A stretch of DNA of 64,000 nt from G963662675 sp963662675 (GTDB lineage Bacteria > Bacteroidota > Bacteroidia > Bacteroidales > Prolixibacteraceae): the NCBI GenBank assembly GCA_963662675.2, contig CAXXHP010000004.1:62001-126000 (forward strand), read 5' to 3'. Shown here piece by piece: positions 7,671 through 17,300 of the stretch. Under the pieces are notes generated by a model. That model searched no databases. It was not told the DNA's origin and saw nothing but the letters and a program-made list of their open reading frames with translations. Numbering within the stretch: the first letter of the stretch is position 1; every line of letters starts with the position of its first letter. The translations under genes and the position numbers were made by a program.

Positions 7671-10322
7671 ATGGATAAATCTTTACTTCTACTGTTTGTA
7701 TCTCTACTTGTGTTTGATTCAATCGTTGCAGCTCCAATTTCGAAATCAGGAGGAGGGAATTTGGTCGCGGAAAGTTCTTGTCTTTCAAATGATTTAATTC
7801 CATATCGAGCTAAGGGTAATCTTATTTCAGTATGGAATGGTGAAGATTATACAGACTTGTTTATTAAAGGGACTAATCTTGGCGTAGCTGTTCCCGGCAC
7901 TCAGCCAGGAGAACTTGCTGCAAGCAGGGAGCAATACCAAAATTGGTTTGAGCGAATAAAAGAAATAGGGTATAATACGATTAGAACTTATACGCTTCAT
8001 TATCCTCGTTTTTATGAAGAGCTTGCAGGCTACAATATTTCACATCCCCAAAGCCCTCTGCTTTTGTTTCAAGGTATTTGGTTAGATGAGTCGGTAGATC
8101 CGAATTTGTATAACCAGACCGTTTCTTTTGACCTCGGTATTCAGGAAGTAATAAATTGTGTGCATGGAAATGAAACAATACTTCATCGTTTTGGGAGGGC
8201 TTATGGAACTTATACAGCAGATATTTCTCAGTGGGTAATTGGGTATATTATCGGGAGAGAAGTTTATCCGTATGAGATATCTGAAACAAATTTGGCTAAC
8301 GCCAGTGTTAGTTCGTTTGTGGGCGATTTCTTTTCAATAACCGATTGTTCTCCTGCTGAAGCATGGATATGTGGTAGGATGGATGAAGTTGTGACCTATG
8401 AAAATGAGCAGTATGCAACACAGCGACCAGTTAGTTTTTCGAGCTGGCCAACACTCGATCCAATTACTCATCCTACAGAAGTGACACGTCCAGATAGTGA
8501 GGAAGATGATGAATCTGTTGACCTTTCAAAGGTTGATGGAACAAATGCTGATGCCGGTTTTTTTGTTTCGTATCATGCTTATCCTTACTATCCTGATTTT
8601 ATTTCAGATGATCCCGGCTATATTACTTATTCAGACGAATATGGTCCTAATAGCTATTTGGGGTATCTTAATGACCTTAAATCTCACTACGAAAATATTC
8701 CATTAATCGTTGGCGAATTTGGAGTGCCTACTAGTTGGGGATCAGCACATTCAGCACATAGTGAAATGCACCATGGTTCTATTCCAGAAGAACTTCAAGG
8801 CGTATACACCATTCGTATGTTGGAAAACCTTGAGGCGGCTGGTCTTGGTGGAGGAATGCAGTTCTCATGGATCGATGAGTGGTTTAAACAGGCTTGGATT
8901 ACCAATCCATTGTCTGATGCAGCAAGAAGGCATGTTTGGCATAACGTTATGAACCCTGAACAGAATTTTGGGGTAATTGAATTTGTGCCCGAACAAAAGG
9001 TAAAGACGTCTATTGGTAGTTTCGGTACAGGTTTGCCTGTTTCAGAAATAAAGGCATCAGCAGATATGGCGTATTTTAATATTGGCCTACTAATGAATAC
9101 CGGAGACTACCTAAATGAAGATTTTTGGATTGCAATAGACACTTATGATCAAACCGTTGGTGAGTCGATATTGCCAGGAGGAACCAATCTAACAGTTGAT
9201 GGCAGTACAATGCGTGCCGAATTTGCATTGAATTTTTCATTAGCAGATACCATTGCCTATTTGTATGTAACCAAAGCATATGATACATATGGGATTAAGC
9301 AAATGAATCGGCTCGATACTATCGTCTCAACAATTACTGATGGAGCTGATTGGAACTTAGTGAAATGGATTGTAAATTATTCGAGTGGAGAATTTCAAAA
9401 TACCGGAATTTTAGATATTACACCAAATAGTGAATCTGCACATTTTGATACCGGAATTAGTTGGAATTCAGATAGTGTTACAATTCGAATTCCTTGGACA
9501 TTGATAAATTATGCAGATCCATCTCAAAAGGAAGTGACATACTATACGTCTCAAATGACGAATAATGAAATTGAAGTATTGACACGGTATAAGATTTCTG
9601 ATGGAATCGCCCTTACGGTTGTTGGAGGGGAGCAAAAATCACAAAGTTCCCGCTTTAGCTGGGATAATTGGGATGTTGCTGATATTGTAAATAATCCGAT
9701 GGTAGAGCAAGAAAAGAAATCAGTTCCATACATTGAAGATAACATTGGGAAATTTAATAGTTCACCAATTCCTGATTGTGATACGTATGTCGTTGCGGTG
9801 AATGATTACTTGAATATTGATGCAGAAGAAGGATTACTTATAAACGATATTGATTTCGATGGAGATGTTCTCGAAGTTCTTTATGATTCAGAAGGGGTGG
9901 CTTTACAGGGGACTCTGGATGTATATGCAGATGGGGCATTTTTATACACACCTTATTCAACAGCTACCGGGACTGACCAATTTGTGTACTCTGTTACCGA
10001 TGGAGAGCACTATAGTAGAGAGGTAACGGTTACAATAGAAATTGATGATTCAAATGTGGGAATTCCTGATGATGAATTGTTGGCTGAAGATATGGTTAAA
10101 GTTTATCCGAATCCATCAAAAGGCATTTATACTATAAATTTGCATAATAACCAGCAAATAGCAAGTGCTCGAATATATAACACAACCGGACAGGTGATTA
10201 GGCAATTTAATAGGCTCGAAAGTAATTCGACTATTGATATAACCGACCAAAAACCTGGGGTCTATATTCTTGATATGAAAACAGATAATACTAGCGTGAG
10301 CATGAGACTAGTTAAACTATAA
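7671..10322 (+). CDS. Secreted clan GH-A-like glycoside hydrolase with Ig-like and T9SS domains
   Basis: The start is set at ATG 7671 rather than an upstream TTG at 7641 because it gives a clean signal peptide (MDKSLLLLFVSLLVFDSIVAA). A TIM-barrel-like domain spans about 60-440: FIKGTNLGVAVPG, NTIRTYTLHYPRFYEEL, IGREVY (candidate acid Glu) and LIVGEFGVPTSWG (candidate nucleophile Glu), the usual clan GH-A placement. A beta-sandwich region (about 460-690), a cadherin-like/VCBS-type repeat (about 710-790) and a type A T9SS sorting domain (VYPNPSKGIYTINL to the end) follow. It is therefore probably exported and anchored at the cell surface. The substrate and GH family cannot be assigned by eye. 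It ends at a bidirectional terminator shared with hydA. Confidence 0.8.
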   Translation: MDKSLLLLFVSLLVFDSIVAAPISKSGGGNLVAESSCLSNDLIPYRAKGNLISVWNGEDYTDLFIKGTNLGVAVPGTQPGELAASREQYQNWFERIKEIGYNTIRTYTLHYPRFYEELAGYNISHPQSPLLLFQGIWLDESVDPNLYNQTVSFDLGIQEVINCVHGNETILHRFGRAYGTYTADISQWVIGYIIGREVYPYEISETNLANASVSSFVGDFFSITDCSPAEAWICGRMDEVVTYENEQYATQRPVSFSSWPTLDPITHPTEVTRPDSEEDDESVDLSKVDGTNADAGFFVSYHAYPYYPDFISDDPGYITYSDEYGPNSYLGYLNDLKSHYENIPLIVGEFGVPTSWGSAHSAHSEMHHGSIPEELQGVYTIRMLENLEAAGLGGGMQFSWIDEWFKQAWITNPLSDAARRHVWHNVMNPEQNFGVIEFVPEQKVKTSIGSFGTGLPVSEIKASADMAYFNIGLLMNTGDYLNEDFWIAIDTYDQTVGESILPGGTNLTVDGSTMRAEFALNFSLADTIAYLYVTKAYDTYGIKQMNRLDTIVSTITDGADWNLVKWIVNYSSGEFQNTGILDITPNSESAHFDTGISWNSDSVTIRIPWTLINYADPSQKEVTYYTSQMTNNEIEVLTRYKISDGIALTVVGGEQKSQSSRFSWDNWDVADIVNNPMVEQEKKSVPYIEDNIGKFNSSPIPDCDTYVVAVNDYLNIDAEEGLLINDIDFDGDVLEVLYDSEGVALQGTLDVYADGAFLYTPYSTATGTDQFVYSVTDGEHYSREVTVTIEIDDSNVGIPDDELLAEDMVKVYPNPSKGIYTINLHNNQQIASARIYNTTGQVIRQFNRLESNSTIDITDQKPGVYILDMKTDNTSVSMRLVKL

Positions 10323-10355
10323 TTTTATCGGCTAGTAAATAGATTATTGTTTAAC

Positions 10356-10386
10356 AAAAAAGGCTGTCTTTAAGACAGCCTTTTTT
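10356..10386. terminator. Bidirectional intrinsic terminator
   Basis: An A tract, a GGCTGTC/GACAGCC stem with a short loop and a T tract form a symmetric hairpin between the convergent glycoside-hydrolase and hydA genes. It can terminate both directions. Confidence 0.85.
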
Positions 10387-10390
10387 GTTA

Positions 10391-12193
10391 TTAGAATCGG
10401 TTTCGTTCAATGTACTTTGTGTGTAGAAGATGGTGAGATTTTTCACCAAGCGGTTCTCCCAGATAGTCTTCGTAAAGTTTTAGTATTTCCGGATTTTCAT
10501 GCGATTTTCGGATAGGCATACCAGCATCTTCTGCATAAATGGCTTCTGTTCTTTTCTTGCGTATTTCGGGGCTGGTTGGTATCGGTTGTCCACCACCACC
10601 TAAGCAGCCACCGGGGCAGGCCATAATCTCAATAAAATGGTAATCGCTTTTTCCTGATTTTATAGCCTCCATTACTTTCTGGGCATTTACCAATCCGTGG
10701 GCAATTGCACATTTCAATTCAACACCATCTAAGAAAGCCCAATCTTTTACCGGATTTTCAATTTTAATACTGGCCTCACGTACTCCATCCATCCCTCTAA
10801 CTGGAGTGATCTCTAGGTTTTTAAATGGCACTTCACGACCAGTGACCAATTCATAGGCTGTTCTTAGGGCAGCTTCCATTACGCCACCAGTTGCTCCAAA
10901 GATGACAGCTGCTCCACTTGACTCACCCATCAATCGGTCAAAATGGGCATCTTCCAACATATTAAAATCAATACCGGCTTGCTTGATCATGATTGCCAGT
11001 TCCCTGGTAGTTAGTACATAATCGACATCTCGGTAACCACTGTCGTGCATTTCTGGGCGGCTGGCCTCAAATTTTTTTGCGGTACATGGCATGATGGACA
11101 CCGAAACGACCTTGTTTGGATCAATATTTCTAGCTTTTGTGTAGTAGGTTTTCACCAATGCTCCAAACATTTGCTGCGGTGATTTACAGGTTGATAAATT
11201 CCCTAAATATTCCGGGTACATGTGTTCAATATATTTAATCCACCCTGGAGAACAAGATGTGGCCATAGGCAGTTTTACCGATTTGTCCTTATCAACTAGA
11301 GCCTTTTTTAGTCTGGTAAGTAGCTCTGTGCCTTCTTCCATGATGGTTAGGTCAGCAGTAAAATCAGTGTCTAGCACCGAGTCAAAGCCAAGACGTTTTA
11401 GTGATGCCACCATTTTCCCGGTTACACGTGTTCCCGCGGGTGAACCCATTTCCTCACCCAGACCAACGCGCACGGCAGGTGCCGTTTGAACGACTACATG
11501 CATGCTTGGATCTGAAATTGCTTCCCAAACTTCCTCAATGTAGTTCTTTTCAACTAATGCCCCTGTCGGACAATGATTAATACACTGTCCGCAATTGGTA
11601 CAAACAACATCATTCATCGCCTTTTCAAAGAAGGTGGTAATTTTCATTTCGTCGCCTTTGTGGGCAACTGTTAGTGCATTTACTCCCTGTAATTCTGCAC
11701 AAGTGCGGACACATCGTTGGCATCTGATACATTTACTGTCATCTTTAATTATAGATGGAGAAAACATATCTATTGTATATTTTTTCTCAGGAACCAGTGG
11801 TATAAAATCTTGGGTCATAATTTTATATTCTGAGGCCAGAGTCTGTAACTCGCAATTGCCATTTTTGTAGCACCTTGTACAGTCTGCATTGTGTTCAGAA
11901 AGTAATAATTCAATGATATGTTTTCTAGAGTTTCTTACATTTAGGCTATTTGTGCGTATTTCCATGCCTTCTTCGCATGGGGTTGCACAGGCTGCAGAAA
12001 GACGGTTTTGCCCAACCACTTCAACAACACAGACTCTGCAATTTCCGGCTACGCAAAGATCTTTATGGTAGCATAACGTGGGAATTATTACTCCTGATTT
12101 GTCTGCCGCTTCAAGAATCGTTTTCCCTTTCTCTATTTCAACGGGAATTCCGTTTAGTGCGATAGTTATTTTATTTGACATTTTCTTTTTCAT
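10391..12193 (-). CDS. hydA: [FeFe]-hydrogenase catalytic subunit HydA (NAD-linked trimeric type)
   Basis: The protein has 600 residues. Domains: N-terminal plant-type [2Fe-2S] ferredoxin (C41, C52, C55, C69); a His/Cys [4Fe-4S] segment (HNADCTRCYKNGNC); two [4Fe-4S] motifs (CIRCQRCVRTC and CTNCGQCINHCP); then the H-cluster domain with all three signatures: TSCSPGW near 311, MPCTAKKFE near 366 and MACPGGCLGGGGQP near 524. A small-subunit-like tail follows (GMPIRKSHENPEIL). It reduces protons or oxidises H2. hydC-hydB-hydA are colinear with gaps of 16 and 5 bases, so it forms a NAD(H)-linked complex. An alternative internal start at M5 is equally plausible. Confidence 0.95.
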   Translation of the reverse strand: MKKKMSNKITIALNGIPVEIEKGKTILEAADKSGVIIPTLCYHKDLCVAGNCRVCVVEVVGQNRLSAACATPCEEGMEIRTNSLNVRNSRKHIIELLLSEHNADCTRCYKNGNCELQTLASEYKIMTQDFIPLVPEKKYTIDMFSPSIIKDDSKCIRCQRCVRTCAELQGVNALTVAHKGDEMKITTFFEKAMNDVVCTNCGQCINHCPTGALVEKNYIEEVWEAISDPSMHVVVQTAPAVRVGLGEEMGSPAGTRVTGKMVASLKRLGFDSVLDTDFTADLTIMEEGTELLTRLKKALVDKDKSVKLPMATSCSPGWIKYIEHMYPEYLGNLSTCKSPQQMFGALVKTYYTKARNIDPNKVVSVSIMPCTAKKFEASRPEMHDSGYRDVDYVLTTRELAIMIKQAGIDFNMLEDAHFDRLMGESSGAAVIFGATGGVMEAALRTAYELVTGREVPFKNLEITPVRGMDGVREASIKIENPVKDWAFLDGVELKCAIAHGLVNAQKVMEAIKSGKSDYHFIEIMACPGGCLGGGGQPIPTSPEIRKKRTEAIYAEDAGMPIRKSHENPEILKLYEDYLGEPLGEKSHHLLHTKYIERNRF

Positions 12194-12198
12194 TTTGG

Positions 12199-13386
12199 TT
12201 AGTAAATCATTTCTTCATGAAAATTTTCCACAATAGATGAAAATGAGTTCGCAACCGATTGCCCCAGGCCACACTTTGCTGTTAGTTTCATCGTTTCAGT
12301 AAGTTTTAGCATTTTATCGAGATACTGGGCTGGTTTCTCACCTCGTTTTACTGCTTTAATGCCATTGTACAATTGTTGGCAACCAACCCTACAAGGAGTA
12401 CATTGCCCGCAACTTTCCTCCTTGAAAAAATCCAGATAATTATCTAATACGTTGTACATGGATCGGGAGCTATTAAATAGCATCATGGACCCTCCTGTAG
12501 GTAATGAAATGCCAGTGAGTTTTCCTTTGTATCCAATGGCTGTTTCACCAAATTTTTTACGGGGTACTAGAAACCCCGATGCTCCACCTACCTGCACCGC
12601 TTTGGTATCACCATCGCCAAATTCATCAACAAAGTCTTGTAAGCTCATTCCCAATTCCAACTCGTAGATGCCTGGTTTTGGGGTATCTCCGGATACCGAG
12701 AATAGTTTTGAGCCTCTTGAGTATTGTACTCCAAGATCATAGAACTTTTTGGCTCCATATTTAAAAATGGTGAACGTGTGTGCGAGTGTTTCTACATTGT
12801 TGATAACGGTTGGTTTATCTTTGTATCCGCAAATCGTCGGATAGGGAGGTTTATTTCGTGGCTCACCTCTTTTTCCTTCCATTGATTCAAACAAAGCTGT
12901 TTCCTCGCCGCAAATATAGGCTCCACTGCCCATGAAAATTTTTATATCGAATGTGTGGTTTATTTCTTTACAGTAATACTCAAATTCGCTAATGGCTTTA
13001 TTGAGTTCGGGAACTAAATATTTGTACTCGCCCCTGAGATAAATAAATCCCTTTTTTGCACCAATAACATGTCCGCATACAGCCATTGCGGTTAAAACTT
13101 TATAAGGCACTAAGGATAATATTTCCCGATCCTTAAATGTTCCTGGCTCTCCTTCATCAGCGTTGCAAATAACGTATTTTTCTTTAACAGGTTCTTCAGC
13201 AGTTAGTTTCCACTTTAATCCAGTAGGGAACCCGGCACCTCCACGTCCTTTAAGCTCAGAGCTCATCAGTTCGTTTATAATTTCATGAGGGGGTCTGCTT
13301 AGGGTTCGGTTAAGTATCTTTTCCCAATCATTTTCATTCTTAAAAATGAAATCAGCTCTTTTTAGTTGATATGTTTCGAATGCCAT
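12199..13386 (-). CDS. hydB: Hydrogenase NADH-binding flavoprotein subunit HydB (NuoF-like core only)
   Basis: The NuoF-type core is present: GRGGAGFPTGLKW near residues 47-59 (NADH site), ICNADEGEPGTFKDR (FMN/NADH), GAYICGEETAL, an SLBB region, and the [4Fe-4S] ligands SCGQCTPCRVGC near 325 plus AKCG near 372. It has only 395 residues. HydB of well-studied bifurcating hydrogenases is about 600, with an N-terminal thioredoxin-like [2Fe-2S] domain and a C-terminal two-cluster ferredoxin domain; both are absent here. It accepts or donates hydride at FMN and passes electrons to HydA. Whether the complex also uses ferredoxin cannot be decided from sequence. Confidence 0.93.
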   Translation of the reverse strand: MAFETYQLKRADFIFKNENDWEKILNRTLSRPPHEIINELMSSELKGRGGAGFPTGLKWKLTAEEPVKEKYVICNADEGEPGTFKDREILSLVPYKVLTAMAVCGHVIGAKKGFIYLRGEYKYLVPELNKAISEFEYYCKEINHTFDIKIFMGSGAYICGEETALFESMEGKRGEPRNKPPYPTICGYKDKPTVINNVETLAHTFTIFKYGAKKFYDLGVQYSRGSKLFSVSGDTPKPGIYELELGMSLQDFVDEFGDGDTKAVQVGGASGFLVPRKKFGETAIGYKGKLTGISLPTGGSMMLFNSSRSMYNVLDNYLDFFKEESCGQCTPCRVGCQQLYNGIKAVKRGEKPAQYLDKMLKLTETMKLTAKCGLGQSVANSFSSIVENFHEEMIY

Positions 13387-13402
13387 AATCTCTTTTTTAA
13401 GT

Positions 13403-13867
13403 TTATTTGTTCATGTATTTACCGAGTATTTCCCGCACTTTCTCTGGGGTTAATTCGGTGTAAACATCGTCATTTACCAGCATGGCTGGAGCTTTATGGC
13501 ACCAACCTAAACAGTTGGTTTGCAGAAGAGAGAATTTACTGTCGGGTGTTGTTTCACCGATGCCTATTTTTAACATATCTTCAATCGTGTGCAAAACCTG
13601 ATTCTTTCCTTTCATGGAACAGGTAATTGTCTTGCAGACCCTGATTATGTACTTTCCCATTTTTTTGTGTTCCAAAAATGAGTAGAATGTTGCAGTACCG
13701 TAGACTTCTGCTGCAGGAAGATCTAACTCACGTGCAATTTCAATCATGGAATACTCGGATAAATACTTTTCTTGTTCAACAACGCCCTGTAAAATGGGGA
13801 GTAAGTTCTCCCGATCTCGACCATGCTCATTGGCCAGGGTTTTAATCAGCTCTTGTACGGGATCCAT
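13403..13867 (-). CDS. hydC: Hydrogenase [2Fe-2S] subunit HydC (NuoE-like)
   Basis: This is a 154-residue NuoE/24-kDa-type protein. An N-terminal helical domain is followed by a thioredoxin-like domain with the four cluster ligands C78-x4-C83 and C119-x3-C123 (CLGWC). AEVYGTATFYSFL is the typical linker motif. It is the first gene of the hydC-hydB-hydA operon and bridges the flavin subunit in this enzyme class. The length is normal. Confidence 0.93.
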   Translation of the reverse strand: MDPVQELIKTLANEHGRDRENLLPILQGVVEQEKYLSEYSMIEIARELDLPAAEVYGTATFYSFLEHKKMGKYIIRVCKTITCSMKGKNQVLHTIEDMLKIGIGETTPDSKFSLLQTNCLGWCHKAPAMLVNDDVYTELTPEKVREILGKYMNK

Positions 13868-14188
13868 ATAAAATTAGATTTTATTTCGTGAAAAATGTAC
13901 AGTTGGTAATAAGATAGAATAGAAAAGAGGCGCCTATTTTCGGCAGGGTCAGGTTTTCGTAGTTTAATCCCTTTCGAAGGGAGAGCATTGATTTCTATTC
14001 ATTAAAAATAAGGTAGTGAGAGGATAAAAGCTACTGGGATGGATGATAATCAGATGAATACAGTCTGTTTTTCAACATATTACTTTTAATATTAATAAGA
14101 CTAAATACAAATAGAGCGGCATGGATCCAAATTCCTTCACCTAACTGAAAATCTTTTCATGTTTTAAGTGTTCTTTTATTTAGTCTAT
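13868..14188. other. Divergent spacer between hydC and the CYTH gene
   Basis: This AT-rich spacer of about 320 bases should carry the hydrogenase operon promoter. A small perfect hairpin CCCTTTCGAAGGG lies at about 13971-13983. No Rex-type operator and no ORF were recognised. Confidence 0.35.
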
Positions 14189-14196
14189 TAATTTTG
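14189..14196 (+). promoter_or_regulatory. Bacteroidota -7 box TAATTTTG
   Basis: An exact TAnnTTTG match lies 20 bases upstream of ATG 14217. The -33 TTTG partner is poor (TTTT near 14162-14165). If used, transcription starts near 14203, which excludes an upstream GTG (14196) as the start of the CYTH gene. Confidence 0.4.
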
Positions 14197-14216
14197 TGGT
14201 CCTAAATCCATATGAC

Positions 14217-14681
14217 ATGGCAATTGAGATAGAACGGAAATTCTTAGTGAAGAAAGAGCTTGTGCCGGAGGCTGATAAATGTATCAGGATGCATCAGGCG
14301 TATTTGTGTATTGAGCCCGAAAGGACTATGCGTGTGCGTATTGCAGATGATCGGGCATTTTTAACAATTAAAGGTGCAATGAGCGGAATTTCAAGAATGG
14401 AGTTTGAATATGAGATTCCTGAAAAGGATGCAAGAGAACTTCTCAAACTTGCAATTAGTAGTCCTGTTGAGAAAGTACGCAAGATAATTTTTGAAGAAGG
14501 GAAAAAGTGGGAAGTCGATTTTTTTGAAGGCGAAAATATCGGGTTAGTACTTGCCGAGATTGAATTAAAAACGGCCGAAGAAACAGTCATCTTACCGGAT
14601 TGGATTGCGGAAGAAGTTAGTGGAGACATAAGATACCATAACTCGCAATTGTCACAACATCCATTTTCCAAATGGGGGTAG
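14217..14681 (+). CDS. CYTH-domain (triphosphate tunnel) protein
   Basis: Start ATG 14217 gives MAIEIERKFLV, the ExExK signature at the very N-terminus that is characteristic of CYTH proteins. Further tunnel features are MRVRIADDRAFLTIKG, MEFEYEIPEKDARELL, KVRKIIFEEGKKWEVDFFEG and LAEIELKTAEE, then SGDIRYHNSQLSQHPF, typical of short single-domain bacterial members. These hydrolyse inorganic triphosphate or related phosphates; adenylate cyclase activity is possible but less likely for this type. At 154 residues the length is normal. It appears monocistronic, behind a Bacteroidota-type -7 box. Confidence 0.85.
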   Translation: MAIEIERKFLVKKELVPEADKCIRMHQAYLCIEPERTMRVRIADDRAFLTIKGAMSGISRMEFEYEIPEKDARELLKLAISSPVEKVRKIIFEEGKKWEVDFFEGENIGLVLAEIELKTAEETVILPDWIAEEVSGDIRYHNSQLSQHPFSKWG

Positions 14682-14768
14682 AACCTTCTATTTAAATTCT
14701 TGTTAAGAACACACCAAGTTCAAGTTTTTTCCGTTTTTTTTTAACGACTAATAAACGCGTTGTACCAT

Positions 14769-16745
14769 ATGAGTTTACGAATATCTCTTTTATTATATTT
14801 CTTTCTTCCTTTCAATCATATTATTGCAGCTAATCCTGTTCCTGAAAATAGAAGACAAAAAACTGAAATTGATTCAATTCAGATCAGTGTTGATTATTTA
14901 AAGACGTTTTTGGATAGCAATTCAGAGTGGTATATGAAGGATCCAGAATTAGAAGTAAACTTAAATAGTCTGATTCATTATTTTGAAGACAATAAAATTG
15001 ATTCAGTAATCAGTATGATGAATGGCTATGTGAAAAATAATGAAGTCTATTTTTATCGTTCTTCTTCTTATTTTGCGGATAGTCTTTCCATTGAAAATTA
15101 TATCTACCAAGAAGCTTTGTCTGAACGATTAAAACGGCTTGATCGATCTATTCGAGGGAGTATTCTTAAAGATCAAATTCCAATTCCTGAGCAATTGTTG
15201 GGTGATTTGGATGGTAAGGTAAGGACAATTCAGGAGGAGAATTCGGAATGGTTGTTGGAAAATTCGTTGGTGAGTTTGCCGGATAGTTTAATGACTAATG
15301 ACGTTATTCCAGATTCCGTAAAGATGAGCCCGGAAAGTTTTAATCGTCTTCAACAGTTGGATAGTTTAAAGCGTAATGAACTGGAACGCGCTCGAATTGC
15401 ATATAATGAAAAATTACTGAAATTCTATATCGATTCAGTGAGTGAAGACTATAGGGATGAATATATATCAGCGTATTCTAAACAAATTCAAAAGGAATTT
15501 TCTGATTCAATTCGAACACAGAATAAACGGTTGTTGGTGAGTTATAATGACTCGGTTCTGGAAATAGTAAATGATTCGATAGGTCGGGCAATTAGCATTC
15601 TAACAAATCAGGCACAAAAAGAGCCTTCCTCTGTCTGGTTGTACAATTCAGGAGAAGATTCAGTTGAAATAGCAACGAATAATGTTGACCGTAATTATTC
15701 CCGCATCTTCATAAAAAATGAACTGAATGATTCGTTGGGAATTAAAGTTGAAAATATTGGAAGAAATTCTCTTCGATTATTAATTGACGATTGGGTAACT
15801 TTTTCTCGTTTTGAGCAAAGACAGTCAAAAAGAGTCGAATTATCAGGAATGAATACGACAAATAGTCTCCAAACTGTTGCAAAAATGTACAAGGTTGTAA
15901 CTCCTTGGAATCTTGGTGGTGATGGAACAATTGGTTTTACACAAACCTATTTGAGTAATTGGAAAAAAGGAGGGAAGAGTGCCTTGTCAACTTTAATTGT
16001 ATTGAAAGGTTTCGCAAATTATTCTCTTCGGAAAGTGAAATGGGAAAATTCATTGGAGATCAGAAATGGATGGCTTGACCCCGCGGATGATAAAATACAG
16101 AAGAACGATGATAAATTTGAAGCCATTTCTCGATTTGGGATAAGTGCATTTAAAAAATGGTACTATTCTGCTGAAATTGATTTTCAGACACAACTTTTCA
16201 ACGGTTATAATTACCCGGACAGGCAAAGCTTGATTTCAGGATTTTTATCGCCTGCAAAAACAATGCTGAAATTAGGTTTAGATTATAAGCCGAACAGTGA
16301 CTTCTCGCTCTTTCTATCGCCACTAACCTCAAAAACTGTTTTTATTCGGGATACAGCCCATATTGATGAAAGCAAATACGGAGTAGATCTGGGGAAAAGA
16401 AGCTATCGGAATATTGGGATGAACGCAGAACTGAAATATAAAAGAATGATTTCTCCGGATATTACTTACGAGACAAAATACAAGATGTTTATTAATTATG
16501 AATCTCCATTTTCTGCTGCTGATTTAGATTGGGAAAACAACCTGACAATACAGCTGAATAGCTATGTCAATCTGAAAATGTTGATTCATTTAATATATGA
16601 TGATAATGTTACTTTCCCTACGGATAAGATTGATTTGGAGGGTAATACTATTTATAAACCCAAGTGGCAATTAAAAGAGTTTGTCACAATTGGGTTTTCG
16701 TACAAACTAAACAAGCAAATTTCTCGTAGGGAGAAATTGAACTGA
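14769..16745 (+). CDS. DUF3078-domain outer-membrane-like protein with long N-terminal extension
   Basis: Start ATG 14769 (an upstream TTG at 14760 is less likely) gives a signal peptide (SLRISLLLYFFLPFNHIIAA). The C-terminal ~290 residues match DUF3078: WNLGGDGTIGFTQTYLSNW, KKGGKSALSTL, SLEIRNGWLDPADD and alternating amphipathic strands ending in an aromatic/Lys-rich strand, suggesting a small outer-membrane beta-barrel. The roughly 330 residues between signal peptide and barrel are hydrophilic, with Ser/Asp-rich helices (DSIRTQNKRLLVSYNDS), longer than in ordinary DUF3078 proteins, and may be a periplasmic or surface coiled region. The function of the family is unknown. Confidence 0.75.
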   Translation: MSLRISLLLYFFLPFNHIIAANPVPENRRQKTEIDSIQISVDYLKTFLDSNSEWYMKDPELEVNLNSLIHYFEDNKIDSVISMMNGYVKNNEVYFYRSSSYFADSLSIENYIYQEALSERLKRLDRSIRGSILKDQIPIPEQLLGDLDGKVRTIQEENSEWLLENSLVSLPDSLMTNDVIPDSVKMSPESFNRLQQLDSLKRNELERARIAYNEKLLKFYIDSVSEDYRDEYISAYSKQIQKEFSDSIRTQNKRLLVSYNDSVLEIVNDSIGRAISILTNQAQKEPSSVWLYNSGEDSVEIATNNVDRNYSRIFIKNELNDSLGIKVENIGRNSLRLLIDDWVTFSRFEQRQSKRVELSGMNTTNSLQTVAKMYKVVTPWNLGGDGTIGFTQTYLSNWKKGGKSALSTLIVLKGFANYSLRKVKWENSLEIRNGWLDPADDKIQKNDDKFEAISRFGISAFKKWYYSAEIDFQTQLFNGYNYPDRQSLISGFLSPAKTMLKLGLDYKPNSDFSLFLSPLTSKTVFIRDTAHIDESKYGVDLGKRSYRNIGMNAELKYKRMISPDITYETKYKMFINYESPFSAADLDWENNLTIQLNSYVNLKMLIHLIYDDNVTFPTDKIDLEGNTIYKPKWQLKEFVTIGFSYKLNKQISRREKLN

Positions 16746-16808
16746 TCGCTTCATCCAAAAATGAGCATGTAATAACAAAAAGGATAAATTTAAAATCAAT
16801 AAAAATAT

Positions 16809-17189
16809 ATGAAAGACTATAAAAAATATTTTCATCTTGATGCGGAACCAAAAGATGTGTACAATGCTTTAACGAATAAGCTTATGCTAGAAATTTGGAC
16901 AGGGGAAGATGCCGAGATGGAGGAAGTTGTTGGCACCGAATTTTCGCTATGGGATGGAAGTATTTGCGGCAAAAACCTAGAGTTTGTTAAGGATCATAAA
17001 ATTGTTCAGGAATGGTATTTTGGAGAGACTCAGGAGCCTTCTATTGTTACTATCAAATTACACAGCGATAAGGGTGGGACCAGCATGGAAGTGAAGCACA
17101 CCAATATCCCTGATGAAGCATATGGTAATATTAAGGAAGGGTGGCAAGAGGATTATTTTGAGGCCATGAATCATTTGTTTGAGGAATAG
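16809..17189 (+). CDS. SRPBCC/AHSA1-like START-fold protein
   Basis: This is a 126-residue protein. The segments PKDVYNALTNKLMLEIWTG, GTEFSLWDGSICGKNLEF, KIVQEWYFGE and GGTSMEVKHTNIP, and a final amphipathic helix (GWQEDYFEAMNHLF) follow the pattern of the Hsp90-activator-like AHSA1 branch of the SRPBCC superfamily. These folds bind hydrophobic ligands or chaperone clients; the particular ligand cannot be inferred. It lies 63 bases after the DUF3078 gene. Confidence 0.75.
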   Translation: MKDYKKYFHLDAEPKDVYNALTNKLMLEIWTGEDAEMEEVVGTEFSLWDGSICGKNLEFVKDHKIVQEWYFGETQEPSIVTIKLHSDKGGTSMEVKHTNIPDEAYGNIKEGWQEDYFEAMNHLFEE

Positions 17190-17224
17190 CATTCCCTGCA
17201 GGTGGATTAGGTTCAGGTTTATGC

Positions 17225-17257
17225 TAAAAAAAAGCTGCTCCAAGTGTGGAACAGCTT
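17225..17257 (-). terminator. Intrinsic terminator for the coiled-coil gene
   Basis: Read on the minus strand, AAGCTGTTCCA pairs with TGGAGCAGCTT (one mismatch, four-base loop) and is followed by eight T residues. It lies 44 bases beyond the stop of the gene at 17301. Confidence 0.8.
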
Positions 17258-17300
17258 CCCTGTAATGCTAAAACAGGTTCTTGGGGAATCAAATTATTTT

